Positions 35,842-44,298 of a DNA stretch of 64,000 nucleotides are shown here, one piece after another (within the stretch, counting starts at the first letter, position 1; every line of letters starts with the position of its first letter). Origin of the DNA: Pseudoalteromonas arctica A 37-1-2. Lineage in GTDB: Bacteria > Pseudomonadota > Gammaproteobacteria > Enterobacterales > Alteromonadaceae. The notes beneath the pieces are model-generated. The model was not told where the DNA came from, ran no database searches, and worked only from the letters and a program-made list of their open reading frames with translations. The DNA is taken from positions 2,728,001 to 2,792,000 of the forward strand of contig NZ_CP011025.1 of NCBI RefSeq assembly GCF_000238395.3, given 5' to 3'. Made by a program: the position numbers and the translations under genes.

Positions 35842-35859
35842 CGTAAATATAAATTTACA
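35842..35859. promoter_or_regulatory. TyrR-type box upstream of tyrA
   Basis: CGTAAA-TATAAA-TTTACA matches TGTAAA-N6-TTTACA at 11 of 12 defined bases. It lies 29 bp before the tyrA start codon, where a bound repressor would block transcription. tyrA is a classical TyrR-repressed gene in E. coli. Confidence 0.75.
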
Positions 35860-35941
35860 TAAAAGTAAACTAATCAATACGATAAATACTAACAGGATCA
35901 GCTAACTGAGAAAAGGCTAAAGCGGAAATTTTACTAATGAG

Positions 35942-35986
35942 GAATTGAGAATTGAGAATTGAGAATTGAGAATTGAGAATTGAGAA
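35942..35986. repeat. 7-bp tandem repeat (GAATTGA, six copies)
   Basis: Six perfect head-to-tail copies of GAATTGA (35942-35983) plus three bases of a seventh. The array lies between tyrA and the terminator of the ribosomal protein operon. Such arrays change copy number by slippage. Confidence 0.85.
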
Positions 35987-36003
35987 AATAATATTCTAAA
36001 ACC

Positions 36004-36040
36004 AAAACGGGTTGCAACCCGAAGGATGCAACCCGTTTTT
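36004..36040. terminator. terminator of the rpsP-rimM-trmD-rplS operon
   Basis: Arms AAAACGGGTTGCA (36004-36016) and TGCAACCCGTTTT (36027-36039) form a 13-bp stem. On the minus strand it is followed by TTTTGGTTTTAG, a broken T-run; the plus-strand side has seven T. Confidence 0.8.
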
Positions 36041-36062
36041 TTGCGTTGATAAACAGCGCGTA

Positions 36063-36422
36063 TTAGTTAAGTTTTTCTCTAATACGTGCAGATTTACCAG
36101 AACGCTCACGTAGATAGTAAAGCTTAGCACGGCGAACTGCACCGCGACGCTTAACTGTTACGCTATCAATAAGAGGGCTGTGCGTTTGGAATACACGCTC
36201 AACGCCTTCACCGTTCGAGATTTTACGAACTGTGAATGCTGAGTGAAGACCACGATTACGCTTAGCGATTACAACACCTTCAAAGGCCTGTAGACGCTCT
36301 TTAGCACCTTCTTTTACTTTTACCTGTACAACCACTGTATCACCAGGGCCAAATGCAGGTACGTCTGTTTTAAGCTGCTCATCTTCAAGCGCTTTAATAA
36401 TATTTTGGTTTACTTTTGCCAT
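36063..36422 (-). CDS. rplS: 50S ribosomal protein L19
   Basis: Lies at the 30S-50S interface. The sequence has the universal L19 core ([60 protein letters not shown]). The start used is ATG 36422 ([10 protein letters not shown], 119 residues), matching the family N-terminus; an in-frame ATG at 36434 would add MRNI. AGGAAAG lies upstream. Last gene of the rpsP-rimM-trmD-rplS operon. Confidence 0.96.
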   Translation of the reverse strand: MAKVNQNIIKALEDEQLKTDVPAFGPGDTVVVQVKVKEGAKERLQAFEGVVIAKRNRGLHSAFTVRKISNGEGVERVFQTHSPLIDSVTVKRRGAVRRAKLYYLRERSGKSARIREKLN

Positions 36423-36455
36423 TATGTTTCTCACTTTCCTAGGTGTAACTGTCTT

Positions 36456-37223
36456 CTAGCCACAAGCTTTTTGGTACTCTTGCTGAAATTTCGCGAGTAA
36501 TACCGCTTGCTCCTCAGTCAGAGCTAGGTTATGCAACAAGTCAGGACGTCGTAACCAAGTTCTGCCTAATGACTGCATAAGCCGCCATTTTGCTATCTCT
36601 TGGTGGTTACCACTGAGTAATACAGCAGGAACCTGTTTGTCGTCCAATGTTTCTGGTCGTGTATAGTGTGGACAATCTAACAAGCCATCCGAAAATGAAT
36701 CTTGTTCCGCTGACTGGTTATGACCTAACACACCTGGCACTAATCGCGCTACTGCGTCAATTAATGTCATGGCAGGTAGTTCACCACCACTCAAAATAAA
36801 ATCACCAATTGACCATTCTTCGTCAACATATGATTCTATTATTCTCTCATCTATACCTTCATAGCGACCGGCAATCAAAATCAGTTTTTTAGAGTTAGCG
36901 AGTTCGCTAGCACCTTGCTGATCAAGTTTGCGCCCTTGCGGGGACATATAAATTACTTTAGCACCATCACCAGCTGCTTTTTTAGCTTCGGCAATCGCTT
37001 TTTTTAATGGCTCAACCATCATTAACATACCAGGTCCGCCCCCGTAAGGACGGTCATCTACGGTTCTATGCTTATCTAAAGCGTAGTCTCGCGGATTCCA
37101 GCAGTTAAAATCAATTAAGCCATTTTTTACTGCGCGACCGGTAACACCTTGGTCTGTAATAGCGTCAAACATGTCTGGAAAAAGGCTTATCACCCCTACC
37201 CATAATGAACTAGTTTGCGTCAT
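36456..37223 (-). CDS. trmD: tRNA (guanine-N1)-methyltransferase
   Basis: Methylates G37 of tRNAs that read CNN and some other codons, preventing frameshifts. The trefoil-knot SPOUT domain is evident: [47 protein letters not shown] and [15 protein letters not shown]. The C-terminal domain with [11 protein letters not shown] follows. 255 residues, usual length. The start overlaps the rimM stop by one base (TAATG), showing coupling. Confidence 0.97.
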   Translation of the reverse strand: MTQTSSLWVGVISLFPDMFDAITDQGVTGRAVKNGLIDFNCWNPRDYALDKHRTVDDRPYGGGPGMLMMVEPLKKAIAEAKKAAGDGAKVIYMSPQGRKLDQQGASELANSKKLILIAGRYEGIDERIIESYVDEEWSIGDFILSGGELPAMTLIDAVARLVPGVLGHNQSAEQDSFSDGLLDCPHYTRPETLDDKQVPAVLLSGNHQEIAKWRLMQSLGRTWLRRPDLLHNLALTEEQAVLLAKFQQEYQKACG

Positions 37224-37759
37224 TAAAAACCAGGATCCCAGTCTACGGTAATTTCTCTTGCGTCGTATTTAACTTCTTTAATAACTGAATCAGTTAAAAA
37301 AGGAATCAAACGTTCAGCTTGACCAAATGCGTCTTTACTGTTTGCTTTAACAACCAGTACGTCATTTGATCCTGTCTCCATCAGGTCATCAACAATGCCT
37401 AAGCTATAACCTTTATCGGTTACAACAGACATGCCAATGAGATCTCGCCAATAGAACTCACCTTGCGGGAGTTCTGGTAAATGCGCTGCATCCATTGAGA
37501 TTTCTGCATGGGTATAAGCCATTGCTTCGTCTCGGTCGTTTACCTGCGCAAATTTAGCGATAAAGCCTTTGTTGTGGCGACGCCAGTCGACCACTTCTAA
37601 GGACTGCCATTTACCTTGCTGCCCTATCAACCACGGGCTGAAATCGAAGATCCCTACGGGATCATCAGTAAATGAATGTACCTTAAGCCAGCCCTTTATA
37701 CCATATGGGGCACCGAGCTTTCCTACGACAATTATTGATGAGGTGTTCTCTTGACTCAT
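37223..37759 (-). CDS. rimM: ribosome maturation factor RimM
   Basis: Assists 30S head assembly and 16S processing through binding to S19. It has the N-terminal RimM domain ([20 protein letters not shown]) and the C-terminal PRC barrel ([20 protein letters not shown], then [15 protein letters not shown]). 178 residues. It lies between rpsP and trmD, overlapping trmD by one base. Confidence 0.96.
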   Translation of the reverse strand: MSQENTSSIIVVGKLGAPYGIKGWLKVHSFTDDPVGIFDFSPWLIGQQGKWQSLEVVDWRRHNKGFIAKFAQVNDRDEAMAYTHAEISMDAAHLPELPQGEFYWRDLIGMSVVTDKGYSLGIVDDLMETGSNDVLVVKANSKDAFGQAERLIPFLTDSVIKEVKYDAREITVDWDPGF

Positions 37760-37776
37760 GGTTACACTTACGCCTA

Positions 37777-38025
37777 TTAAGCCGCTTTACGAGCGTCTTT
37801 TACTAACTTAGCTACGCGATCTGAAAGAGATGCGCCCTGACCTACCCAGTGTTCAACACGTGGTAAATCTAAACGAATTTTTTCTTCTTGACCTGAAGCA
37901 ATTGGGTTAAAAAAGCCTACTTTCTCGATGAAGCGACCGTCACGCGAGAAACGGCTATCCGCAACCACAATTTGATAGAAAGGGCGTTTTTTAGCGCCAC
38001 CACGTTGCAAACGAATAGTTACCAT
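37777..38025 (-). CDS. rpsP: 30S ribosomal protein S16
   Basis: First gene of the operon. The 82-residue protein has the S16 signature [20 protein letters not shown] followed by [20 protein letters not shown]. It binds 16S rRNA during early assembly. Confidence 0.97.
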   Translation of the reverse strand: MVTIRLQRGGAKKRPFYQIVVADSRFSRDGRFIEKVGFFNPIASGQEEKIRLDLPRVEHWVGQGASLSDRVAKLVKDARKAA

Positions 38026-38068
38026 ACCGTCCTCTATAAAGATTGACTGTTTTCATTAATAAGATTTA

Positions 38069-38085
38069 CTCCCCAGAATGGGGAG
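38069..38085 (-). promoter_or_regulatory. leader hairpin before rpsP
   Basis: CTCCCC (38069-38074) and GGGGAG (38080-38085) form a short stem 44 bp before rpsP. A second GGGG at 38088-38092 could pair instead. It may be a leader RNA element of the ribosomal operon; the function is a guess. Confidence 0.35.
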
Positions 38086-38215
38086 CTGGGGAATTGTACG
38101 AGTTTTTGGCAATAACGCAAGTAAGAAGTGAACCAAAAAGGCAGTTTAGTAGGTTAAACCGTGATCTCAACGACAAATAAGAGTTAAAGGTGTATTACAT
38201 GCATAATTTATTCAA

Positions 38216-38240
38216 CAAAAAAGGAGCTATTTGCTCCTTT
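38216..38240 (-). terminator. terminator of ffh
   Basis: On the minus strand the stem AAGGAGC/GCTCCTT with a 5-base loop is followed by six T. It ends the ffh transcript. Confidence 0.8.
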
Positions 38241-38285
38241 AAATATGATTCGCTATTATTTTAAAAAGTAACTTAATGGTACTTT

Positions 38286-39665
38286 TTAAAATTTAGGACC
38301 GCCGCCGCCCATCATTCCAGGTGGTAACATGCCTTTCATACCGCGCATCATTTTAGTCATGCCGCCTTTACCTTTCATTTTTTTCATCATTTTTTGCATT
38401 TGCGTAAACTGCTTAAGCAACTTATTAATCTCTTGTACTTGTGTACCAGAGCCAGCTGCTATGCGTTTTTTACGCGAACCTTTAATGATTTCTGGGCGTG
38501 CACGCTCTTTTTTAGTCATAGAGCTAATAATAGCTTCCATTTGGATAAATGTTTTATCACCCATTTGACCTTTAACAGCATCTGGTAAGTTAGACATACC
38601 AGGGAGCTTATCAAGCATTGACATCATGCCACCCATGCTTTTCATTTGCTTTAATTGGTCAGCAAAATCATCAAGAGTAAAACCTGCGCCTTTAAATACT
38701 TTTTCAGCAACTCTAGCAGCTTGCTCTTTATCTACTTTCATCTCGACTTCTTCGATTAATGAAAGTACGTCACCCATACCTAAAATACGCGACGCTATAC
38801 GGTCTGGGTGGAAAGGTTCAAGTGCGTCAGTGCGCTCACCCACACCCATAAACTTAATAGGCTTGCCAGTGATGTGACGAATAGATAAAGCAGCACCACC
38901 ACGCGCATCACCATCGGTTTTTGTTAATATAACACCGGTAAGTGGTAATGCTTCGTCGAATGCTTTAGCTGTATTCGCCGCATCTTGACCTGTCATTGCA
39001 TCAACAACGAACAAGGTTTCAATTGGATTGATTGCTTTGTGAAGATCTTTAATTTCATCCATCATGTTGCTATCAACATGTAGACGACCTGCAGTATCAA
39101 CAAGTACTACATCTATAAATTTCTTTTTAGCATGAGAAATTGCAGCGGTTGCAATATCAACAGGCTTTTGCGAAATATCACTTGGGAAGAAATCAACATC
39201 AACTTCTGCTGCAAGCGTTTCTAGCTGTTTAATCGCCGCAGGGCGATAAACATCGGCACTTACTACAAGTACTGATTTCTTTTTTCGCTCTTTTAAAAAC
39301 TTAGCAAGCTTAGCTACACTGGTGGTTTTACCCGCACCTTGTAGACCCGCTACCATTACAACGGCTGGCGGTTGCGCATTTAGACTTAGCTCTTCATTAG
39401 CCTCGCCCATTGCTTTTTCTAGTTCTTCACGCACTATTTTTATAAATACTTGGCCTGGGCTTAAGCTTTTTGTAACTTCAACCCCAACTGCACGTTCTTT
39501 AACTTGTTTTACAAAGTCGCGAACAACAGGCAATGCCACATCGGCTTCTAAAAATGCCATACGCACTTCGCGAAGTGTGTCTTTTATGTTGTCTTCCGTC
39601 AGACGGCCACGGCCACTGATATTTTTTAAGGTTTTACCTAATCGTTCTTGGAGGTTCTCAAACAT
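38286..39665 (-). CDS. ffh: signal recognition particle protein Ffh
   Basis: The SRP54 GTPase that binds 4.5S RNA and signal peptides and docks to FtsY. Domain order: N helical bundle (1-90), G domain with GLQGAGKTTSVAKLA, VDTAGR and TKTDGDARGG, and the Met-rich M domain (about 300-450; MKKMKGKGGMTKMMRGMKGM) that binds signal sequences. 459 residues, usual length. It has a single-gene unit and is divergent from ypjD, as in many gammaproteobacteria. Confidence 0.97.
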   Translation of the reverse strand: MFENLQERLGKTLKNISGRGRLTEDNIKDTLREVRMAFLEADVALPVVRDFVKQVKERAVGVEVTKSLSPGQVFIKIVREELEKAMGEANEELSLNAQPPAVVMVAGLQGAGKTTSVAKLAKFLKERKKKSVLVVSADVYRPAAIKQLETLAAEVDVDFFPSDISQKPVDIATAAISHAKKKFIDVVLVDTAGRLHVDSNMMDEIKDLHKAINPIETLFVVDAMTGQDAANTAKAFDEALPLTGVILTKTDGDARGGAALSIRHITGKPIKFMGVGERTDALEPFHPDRIASRILGMGDVLSLIEEVEMKVDKEQAARVAEKVFKGAGFTLDDFADQLKQMKSMGGMMSMLDKLPGMSNLPDAVKGQMGDKTFIQMEAIISSMTKKERARPEIIKGSRKKRIAAGSGTQVQEINKLLKQFTQMQKMMKKMKGKGGMTKMMRGMKGMLPPGMMGGGGPKF

Positions 39666-39918
39666 GTAACGGTTCCGATAAGACGTTTATATCAATCCAT
39701 TTAAATTTTACGATTAATTTGATTTTTCAATTAACCTAGATTGACTTATTAAGTTTCAATTAAAAGTAGTATACCGTATATGGCGCCTTACAATATAGTG
39801 TTCAAGTGCACCTTGATGAGTTTCTTTTTTTAAGGTCTATGCATTTGCTTTGCTATAAAATACAATGGCTATATAACAACAAGGATTATTTTGTCTCAAA
39901 TTAAGTGGCCCAAGCACA

Positions 39919-40725
39919 ATGCTGATTATTAGTTTAACTATTATTGCCAGTTTATTTTATGTGTTAGCAACGTCTCACGTGCTTTCACGCCTGTTTCATC
40001 AACAAGGCCCAAGCCAAAAAGTAACCGTTATTTTAAGCACGGTTGCTATAGTGGCGCACATGCTGCTGTTAGTTAACTCTGTTTTTAGAGCCGACGGTCA
40101 AGATTTAAGTATCGTAAACGTCGCTCTTTTGACGTGCTGGGTGATTGTGGTCTCGGTGACGACTGTCTCGCTAAAATTCCCTGCAACTTTATTGTTGCCC
40201 GTTGTTTATGGTTTTGGTGCCTTACTAACCATTGCCAGTTTATTTATTCCTCATCATATTTTATTGCAAAGTATTAATATTGAGGTGGGTTTAGTAACGC
40301 ACATCTCTTTATCTTTGTTAGCCTACTGTATTTTAATTATCGCTACTTTATATGGTGTACAGTTTTACTTTATTGATAAACGTTTAAAACGTAAAGATTT
40401 AGCAATTGTGCATAGCCATCTTCCGCCTTTAATGGTTGTGGAGCGCCAGCTTTACCAACTTCTTAATTTAGGCACTATATTACTCACATTTGCATTACTT
40501 TCAGGGTTTGTATTTCTTGATGGAATGTTCGCTAAAGAGTTCATTCATAAAACAATATTATCGTTAGTTGCGTGGGCTATTTTTGCCGTTGTTGCTATTG
40601 GTCATATGAAAAAGGGTTGGCGCGGTAAACCGGTGGTTATTACAATCATGGTCGCTGCATTTGTCCTCACACTCGCTTATTTTGGCAGCCGTTTCATACA
40701 AGAAGTGATACTAAATAAGTTTTAA
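39919..40725 (+). CDS. ypjD: YpjD/CcsA-type cytochrome c assembly-like membrane protein
   Basis: A 268-residue inner-membrane protein with eight predicted helices that belongs to the CcsA/CcmC/HemX-like group. Family members handle haem or act in cytochrome c assembly; E. coli YpjD's role is unclear. The conserved later segment FVFLDGMFAKEFIHKTILSLVAW includes the FxxG and HKxxLS region. The ATG has no strong ribosome site; an AAGGA lies 38 bases upstream, near an out-of-frame TTG. Its place between ffh and a CorC-like gene repeats the E. coli order. Confidence 0.88.
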   Translation: MLIISLTIIASLFYVLATSHVLSRLFHQQGPSQKVTVILSTVAIVAHMLLLVNSVFRADGQDLSIVNVALLTCWVIVVSVTTVSLKFPATLLLPVVYGFGALLTIASLFIPHHILLQSINIEVGLVTHISLSLLAYCILIIATLYGVQFYFIDKRLKRKDLAIVHSHLPPLMVVERQLYQLLNLGTILLTFALLSGFVFLDGMFAKEFIHKTILSLVAWAIFAVVAIGHMKKGWRGKPVVITIMVAAFVLTLAYFGSRFIQEVILNKF

Positions 40726-40786
40726 CTTGACTCTGCTTGCTCACTCTAGCTTAATACGCATTGATTTATAAGAAAAGGATCCATCG

Positions 40787-42055
40787 TTGGACGACATATC
40801 GACAAGTACCCTATTTATCATTTTAGGTTTTTTGGTGCTTTTTTCTGCTTATTTTTCTGGTTCAGAAACCGGAATTATGTCAATCAATCGTATACGCCTG
40901 CGACACCTTGCTAAAGAGGATCATCGTGCAGCTAAACGAGTCAGTAAATTACTTAGCCGTCCAGATAGGCTCATCGGTTTAATCTTAATCGGTAATAACC
41001 TTGTTAATATTGCAGCAGCCCAAGTTGCAACCATTATAGGTATTCGCCTTTACGGTGACCTCGGTATTGCAATAGCTACAGGTGTGTTAACTTTAGTCGT
41101 GCTTATATTTGCTGAAGTAACCCCTAAAACCCTTGCTGCTCTTTATCCTGAAAAAGTTGCCTTTCCAAGCTCTATTATTTTAAAAGGGCTACTTAAAATA
41201 ATGTTCCCTTTTGTGGTTGTTATTAACTGGATGACCAACGGAATATTGCGATTATTTGGTATTAGTGCCGCACAAATCGACGAACACAGCATGAGTAAAG
41301 AAGAATTAAAAACAGTACTCAATGAGTCAGGCGCACTTATTCCTGCTCGTCATCAAAGTATGCTGACTTCAATTTTAGATTTAGAACAAGTAACCGTTGA
41401 AGATATTATGATCCCACGAAACGAAATTGTGGCCATTGATATTAATGACGATTGGAAGCTAATTAGTCGCCAGCTTACCCATGCACAACATACTCGTGTG
41501 TTGTTGTATCGCGATAATATAGATGATGCAGTAGGTTTTATTCACTCACGTGATGCGCTTCGTCTACTTACAAAAGAGCAATTTGATAAACCATCTTTGC
41601 TACGAGCTGTACGTGAAATTTACTTTATCCCTGAAGGAACATCACTAAATACTCAGCTATTAAAGTTTCAGCAATCTAAAGAACGCATAGGCTTAGTGGT
41701 AGATGAGTATGGCGACATCCAAGGCCTAGTGACCCTAGAAGATATTTTAGAAGAAGTTGTTGGCGATTTTACAACTACGCAAACTCGTACGCCGAGCGAA
41801 GAAGTAGAAACACAAACTGATGGCTCATGTATTGTGGATGGCGGCGCTAACGTACGCGATTTAAATAAAGAAATGGGTTGGGATTTCCCGCTCGATGGAC
41901 CTAAAACTTTGAGTGGTTTAATTGTTGAATACCTGGAGAATATTCCTGATGCAAATATTAGTCTGCGTATCGCGGGATATCCTATTGAAGTACTCGAAGT
42001 AAAAGAAAATATGATAAAACAAGTGAAGATACTGCCGAATAAGCGTTCTCGCTAA
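40787..42055 (+). CDS. yfjD: HlyC/CorC family membrane protein (YfjD/CorB type)
   Basis: A 422-residue membrane protein: DUF21/CNNM transmembrane domain (about 1-190, with FSGSETGIMSINRIRLRHLA), a pair of CBS motifs (about 205-330, including VEDIMIPRNEIVAID and VVDEYGDIQGLVTLEDILEE), and a CorC/HlyC C-terminal domain (DGSCIVDGGANVRDLNK). These proteins act in magnesium or cobalt efflux or resistance. Start is TTG at 40787, with AAGGA before it. The terminator after the stop is split by an insertion sequence. Confidence 0.9.
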   Translation: MDDISTSTLFIILGFLVLFSAYFSGSETGIMSINRIRLRHLAKEDHRAAKRVSKLLSRPDRLIGLILIGNNLVNIAAAQVATIIGIRLYGDLGIAIATGVLTLVVLIFAEVTPKTLAALYPEKVAFPSSIILKGLLKIMFPFVVVINWMTNGILRLFGISAAQIDEHSMSKEELKTVLNESGALIPARHQSMLTSILDLEQVTVEDIMIPRNEIVAIDINDDWKLISRQLTHAQHTRVLLYRDNIDDAVGFIHSRDALRLLTKEQFDKPSLLRAVREIYFIPEGTSLNTQLLKFQQSKERIGLVVDEYGDIQGLVTLEDILEEVVGDFTTTQTRTPSEEVETQTDGSCIVDGGANVRDLNKEMGWDFPLDGPKTLSGLIVEYLENIPDANISLRIAGYPIEVLEVKENMIKQVKILPNKRSR

Positions 42056-42056
42056 A

Positions 42057-42077
42057 TAAAAAAGGCGCCAATTGGCT
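42057..42077. terminator. left half of the yfjD terminator, split by IS4
   Basis: Seven A, GGC and GCCAATTGGCT. The other half, GCCAATTGGCT then CCTTTTTT, lies at 43505-43522. Rejoined without the element and one copy of the 11-bp repeat, the site would be a terminator with an eighteen-base-long stem interrupted by one C/T mismatch and a palindromic centre. It would serve the convergent yfjD and transglycosylase genes. Confidence 0.7.
42067..42077. repeat. target site duplication of IS4, left copy
   Basis: GCCAATTGGCT immediately before the left inverted repeat of the element; an identical copy follows the right inverted repeat at 43505-43515. Its first ten bases are a perfect palindrome. 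Eleven bases is within the range known for IS4. Confidence 0.9.
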
Positions 42078-42080
42078 TAA

Positions 42081-42116
42081 TGCCAGTCAGTTAAGCTGAC
42101 TGGCATTTTTCTTTTT
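42081..42116 (+). terminator. terminator inside the left end of IS4
   Basis: TGCCAGTCAG (42081-42090), loop TTAAG, CTGACTGGCA (42096-42105), then TTTTTCTTTTT. The perfect 10-bp stem overlaps the inverted repeat. It faces into the element on the plus strand and could end yfjD transcripts now that the native terminator is split. Confidence 0.7.
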
Positions 42117-43475
42117 ATGGGGATACTTAGATGGTTTTGGCTTAACCCATCGGGGATATCTTCTATCCTCTCGTCTAGCTGGAAGCTTAAATAAGACCAG
42201 TGTATTGAGTAAGTGCTGCCAGTGTATTGGAATATTCCCTGGACTCATTATAGATACTGACGAGAAATACTGAATGACAGCCATCGAACTGCTAGAGAAA
42301 CTAAGCTGGTTAGGCCATATCCCTGTAACTGTCGCCGCCATCGTCATTATTCTTCGTATTAAATTATAGGCGAGTAACACGCCCCATAGCTCCTGACGCA
42401 CCATGTCTGGACGTTTACTTCTCAAATGGTATGCGCTATCAAGCATGGTTTGTTTGATTTCTCTAAACCCAAGTTCTATCTCCCAACGATGACAATATAA
42501 TTCAACAATTTCATTACCTGGATAACGCAATCTATCCGTCATCGAGGTTAGTATACGGTAGCTTTTGCCCTTTATTGTTTTACTGATTAATCTCGCTTTA
42601 ATCGTTTCAGGAACATCGGGAAAGTTTTTTTGTGCATGCTTTGTTGTTTTCAATTCAATGATATGGTCATTTTTACCCGCGCTGGAGATGATTTCATACT
42701 GTAAGTCGGGCCTTGCAGGTATCAGCCAGTGCCTCATCTTCCCAGTTTGGTGCCAACGATTTAACAGGCCTAAAGAATAATATCCTTTATCAAACATAGT
42801 CAGTGAATTATCTGGTGTACGTTCAATTAAACGCTCAGCTAATTTCATCTCGTTGGTTTTATAGTTATCAAACTCGCTACTGAGCAGTTGATGGCTGGTC
42901 AATTCCATATGACAGACCATGCGTATTTGAGGAAAGGCTGTATCACCGTATTGGTTGCTACCAGAAGAGAAAGCTTTACGATTATCAGGCGTGTCGGCTG
43001 TTCGCCACACAACACCGTCAACAGCTAATAGGTTCAAACCATTCCATGTTTCGAATGACTGTTGCTTATACATTGATTGAGCAGATTTATTGAAAACGTG
43101 TTTAACGGAATCATCACCTAACCTTTGTCTCGCCTGTACCATCGCACTTGGAGCAACGAGTTGGTTCTTGCCTGGTAACATGATATCTAGCTTATTAGCG
43201 ATATTCCAAACCGATTCTTTTCGAAACAATGCCATGCCAATAACTGACCACAAAACGGCCTCAAGCGGTAACCTTCGCTTACGAACGGTTGCAATCCCAG
43301 CTTGTTGAAAGCCTTGTTCAATGATTTCAGGGTCAAGAATTTCTGATAATTTTTCAAAGGTATGGTATCGGCTGCTTTCTTCAAGTGTTGCTTGCAGTGC
43401 TTGTTCTATATTCACAAAAAAATCCGTAGTTAGTTTCCTAACTACGGATTTTGCATGATCGTTTGGATCGGTCAA
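42087..43475 (-). CDS. IS4 transposase
   Basis: A 462-residue DDE transposase. Catalytic Asp153 (LLAVDGVVW), Asp229 ([10 protein letters not shown]) and Glu334 lie in the expected order. The IS4-family YREK signature is present as Y327-x2-R330-x3-E334-x6-K341 ([15 protein letters not shown]). An N-terminal IS4 domain (about 20-115) precedes the catalytic domain. The frame is intact, so the enzyme should be active. It occupies nearly the whole element and ends inside the left inverted repeat. Confidence 0.95.
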   Translation of the reverse strand: MTDPNDHAKSVVRKLTTDFFVNIEQALQATLEESSRYHTFEKLSEILDPEIIEQGFQQAGIATVRKRRLPLEAVLWSVIGMALFRKESVWNIANKLDIMLPGKNQLVAPSAMVQARQRLGDDSVKHVFNKSAQSMYKQQSFETWNGLNLLAVDGVVWRTADTPDNRKAFSSGSNQYGDTAFPQIRMVCHMELTSHQLLSSEFDNYKTNEMKLAERLIERTPDNSLTMFDKGYYSLGLLNRWHQTGKMRHWLIPARPDLQYEIISSAGKNDHIIELKTTKHAQKNFPDVPETIKARLISKTIKGKSYRILTSMTDRLRYPGNEIVELYCHRWEIELGFREIKQTMLDSAYHLRSKRPDMVRQELWGVLLAYNLIRRIMTMAATVTGIWPNQLSFSSSSMAVIQYFSSVSIMSPGNIPIHWQHLLNTLVLFKLPARREDRRYPRWVKPKPSKYPHKKKNASQLN

Positions 43476-43504
43476 CCGGTCATTTTCTTAACTGATCGGC
43501 ATTA

Positions 43505-43522
43505 GCCAATTGGCTCCTTTTT
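43505..43522. repeat. target site duplication of IS4, right copy, with right half of the split terminator
   Basis: GCCAATTGGCT (43505-43515) repeats 42067-42077 exactly; CCTTTTTT follows and completes the right arm of the interrupted terminator. Confidence 0.9.
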
Positions 43523-43541
43523 TATATCCATTAATAACTAT

Positions 43542-44153
43542 CTAGCCAAATATAAGACGTTCAAACCAACCTTTATCAAGCTCTTCTTCGCAGTGTTTTA
43601 ATTGCGCACCATAACGGCTAGCTCTGTGCTTAACTTTGTTCGCAACACCCATTAGCCACTTTTTCTTTTTGTACGTGCCACGCTTATACCCACCCCAACC
43701 TTCATGATAATTAAGGTATTGTGCGTAAGCATCCCATTTAGAGATTTTATTTACTTTATGCGTTTTATAAACAAACCACGCCATAAAGTCGATTGCATCG
43801 TCAAAGTCATCTCTATCAGCACCGTTGTTGCCTGTTTCACGAATATAATCAGACCATGTTGGTGTTTTAGCTTGCGAGTAACCATAGGCATCACTTGCGC
43901 GACCAGTAGGAATTATCCATAAGAAGTACTCCATAGGCGGAGCGGCATCATGCTTAAATGAGCTTTCTTGGTACATCATACTCATGAGTACATGCTTGGG
44001 AGAACCCCATTTTTCTTGTGCATCTTTTGCGTCGAAATACCAATCTGGCTTTTCTTCAAAGATTTTACATAAATCGTTAGGTTGCTTTGGAGGTGCTGTA
44101 GCACAACCGGCTAAAGTAATGGCGAGAGATAGGATAATTGCATTTTTTTTCAT
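43542..44153 (-). CDS. lytic transglycosylase-like lipoprotein
   Basis: A 203-residue outer-membrane lipoprotein with lipobox LAGC (Cys17). An SLT-type fold is suggested by SMMYQESSFKHDA, in which Glu63 is the probable catalytic acid, and by ASDAYGYSQAKTPTWSDY and QYLNYHEGWGGY. Lytic transglycosylases cleave peptidoglycan between MurNAc and GlcNAc with ring closure. The N-terminal WYFDAKDAQEKWGSPKHVLM segment is typical of this small subfamily. It ends just beyond the right flank of the IS4 insertion and is followed by no other gene on its strand. Confidence 0.85.
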   Translation of the reverse strand: MKKNAIILSLAITLAGCATAPPKQPNDLCKIFEEKPDWYFDAKDAQEKWGSPKHVLMSMMYQESSFKHDAAPPMEYFLWIIPTGRASDAYGYSQAKTPTWSDYIRETGNNGADRDDFDDAIDFMAWFVYKTHKVNKISKWDAYAQYLNYHEGWGGYKRGTYKKKKWLMGVANKVKHRASRYGAQLKHCEEELDKGWFERLIFG

Positions 44154-44244
44154 TTTTCTAAGATCTCACAGAACTTTTTTATAAAGTGTGGGTCTGACTC
44201 AATGAATGCAGCAGTACAGCATTAATTCATCCCTGAATATATTT

Positions 44245-44273
44245 ACGCAGCCAACTTAGGCTGCGTTTTTTTT
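44245..44273 (+). terminator. hairpin between gshA and the transglycosylase gene
   Basis: Arms ACGCAGCC (44245-44252) and GGCTGCGT (44259-44266) with seven further T on the plus strand. Both neighbouring genes are on the minus strand, where the U-run is weak, so its orientation is odd; it may stop antisense transcription or act weakly for gshA. Confidence 0.5.
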
Positions 44274-44298
44274 GCTTAAATTTTGCTAAATACCAAGG

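Larger units (their letters stand above)
42078..43504 (-). mobile_element. IS4 family insertion sequence, IS4 group
   Basis: A complete 1427-bp element. Inverted repeats of 18 bp (TAATGCC-AG-TCAGTTAAG at 42078-42095; TAATGCC-GA-TCAGTTAAG in reverse at 43504-43487) match at 16 of 18 bases. Both the end sequence and the size are those I recall for E. coli IS4. It is flanked by an identical 11-bp target duplication. It holds one transposase gene and looks recently inserted and intact. Confidence 0.92.

Noticed and set aside
35942..35986. CRISPR-like array
   Set aside because: Units are 7 bp with no spacers and no cas genes are present; it is a simple tandem repeat.
39891..39932. TTG-initiated small frame overlapping the ypjD start
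   Set aside because: An AAGGA lies before it, but the 13-residue product has no recognisable feature and TTG starts are common by chance.
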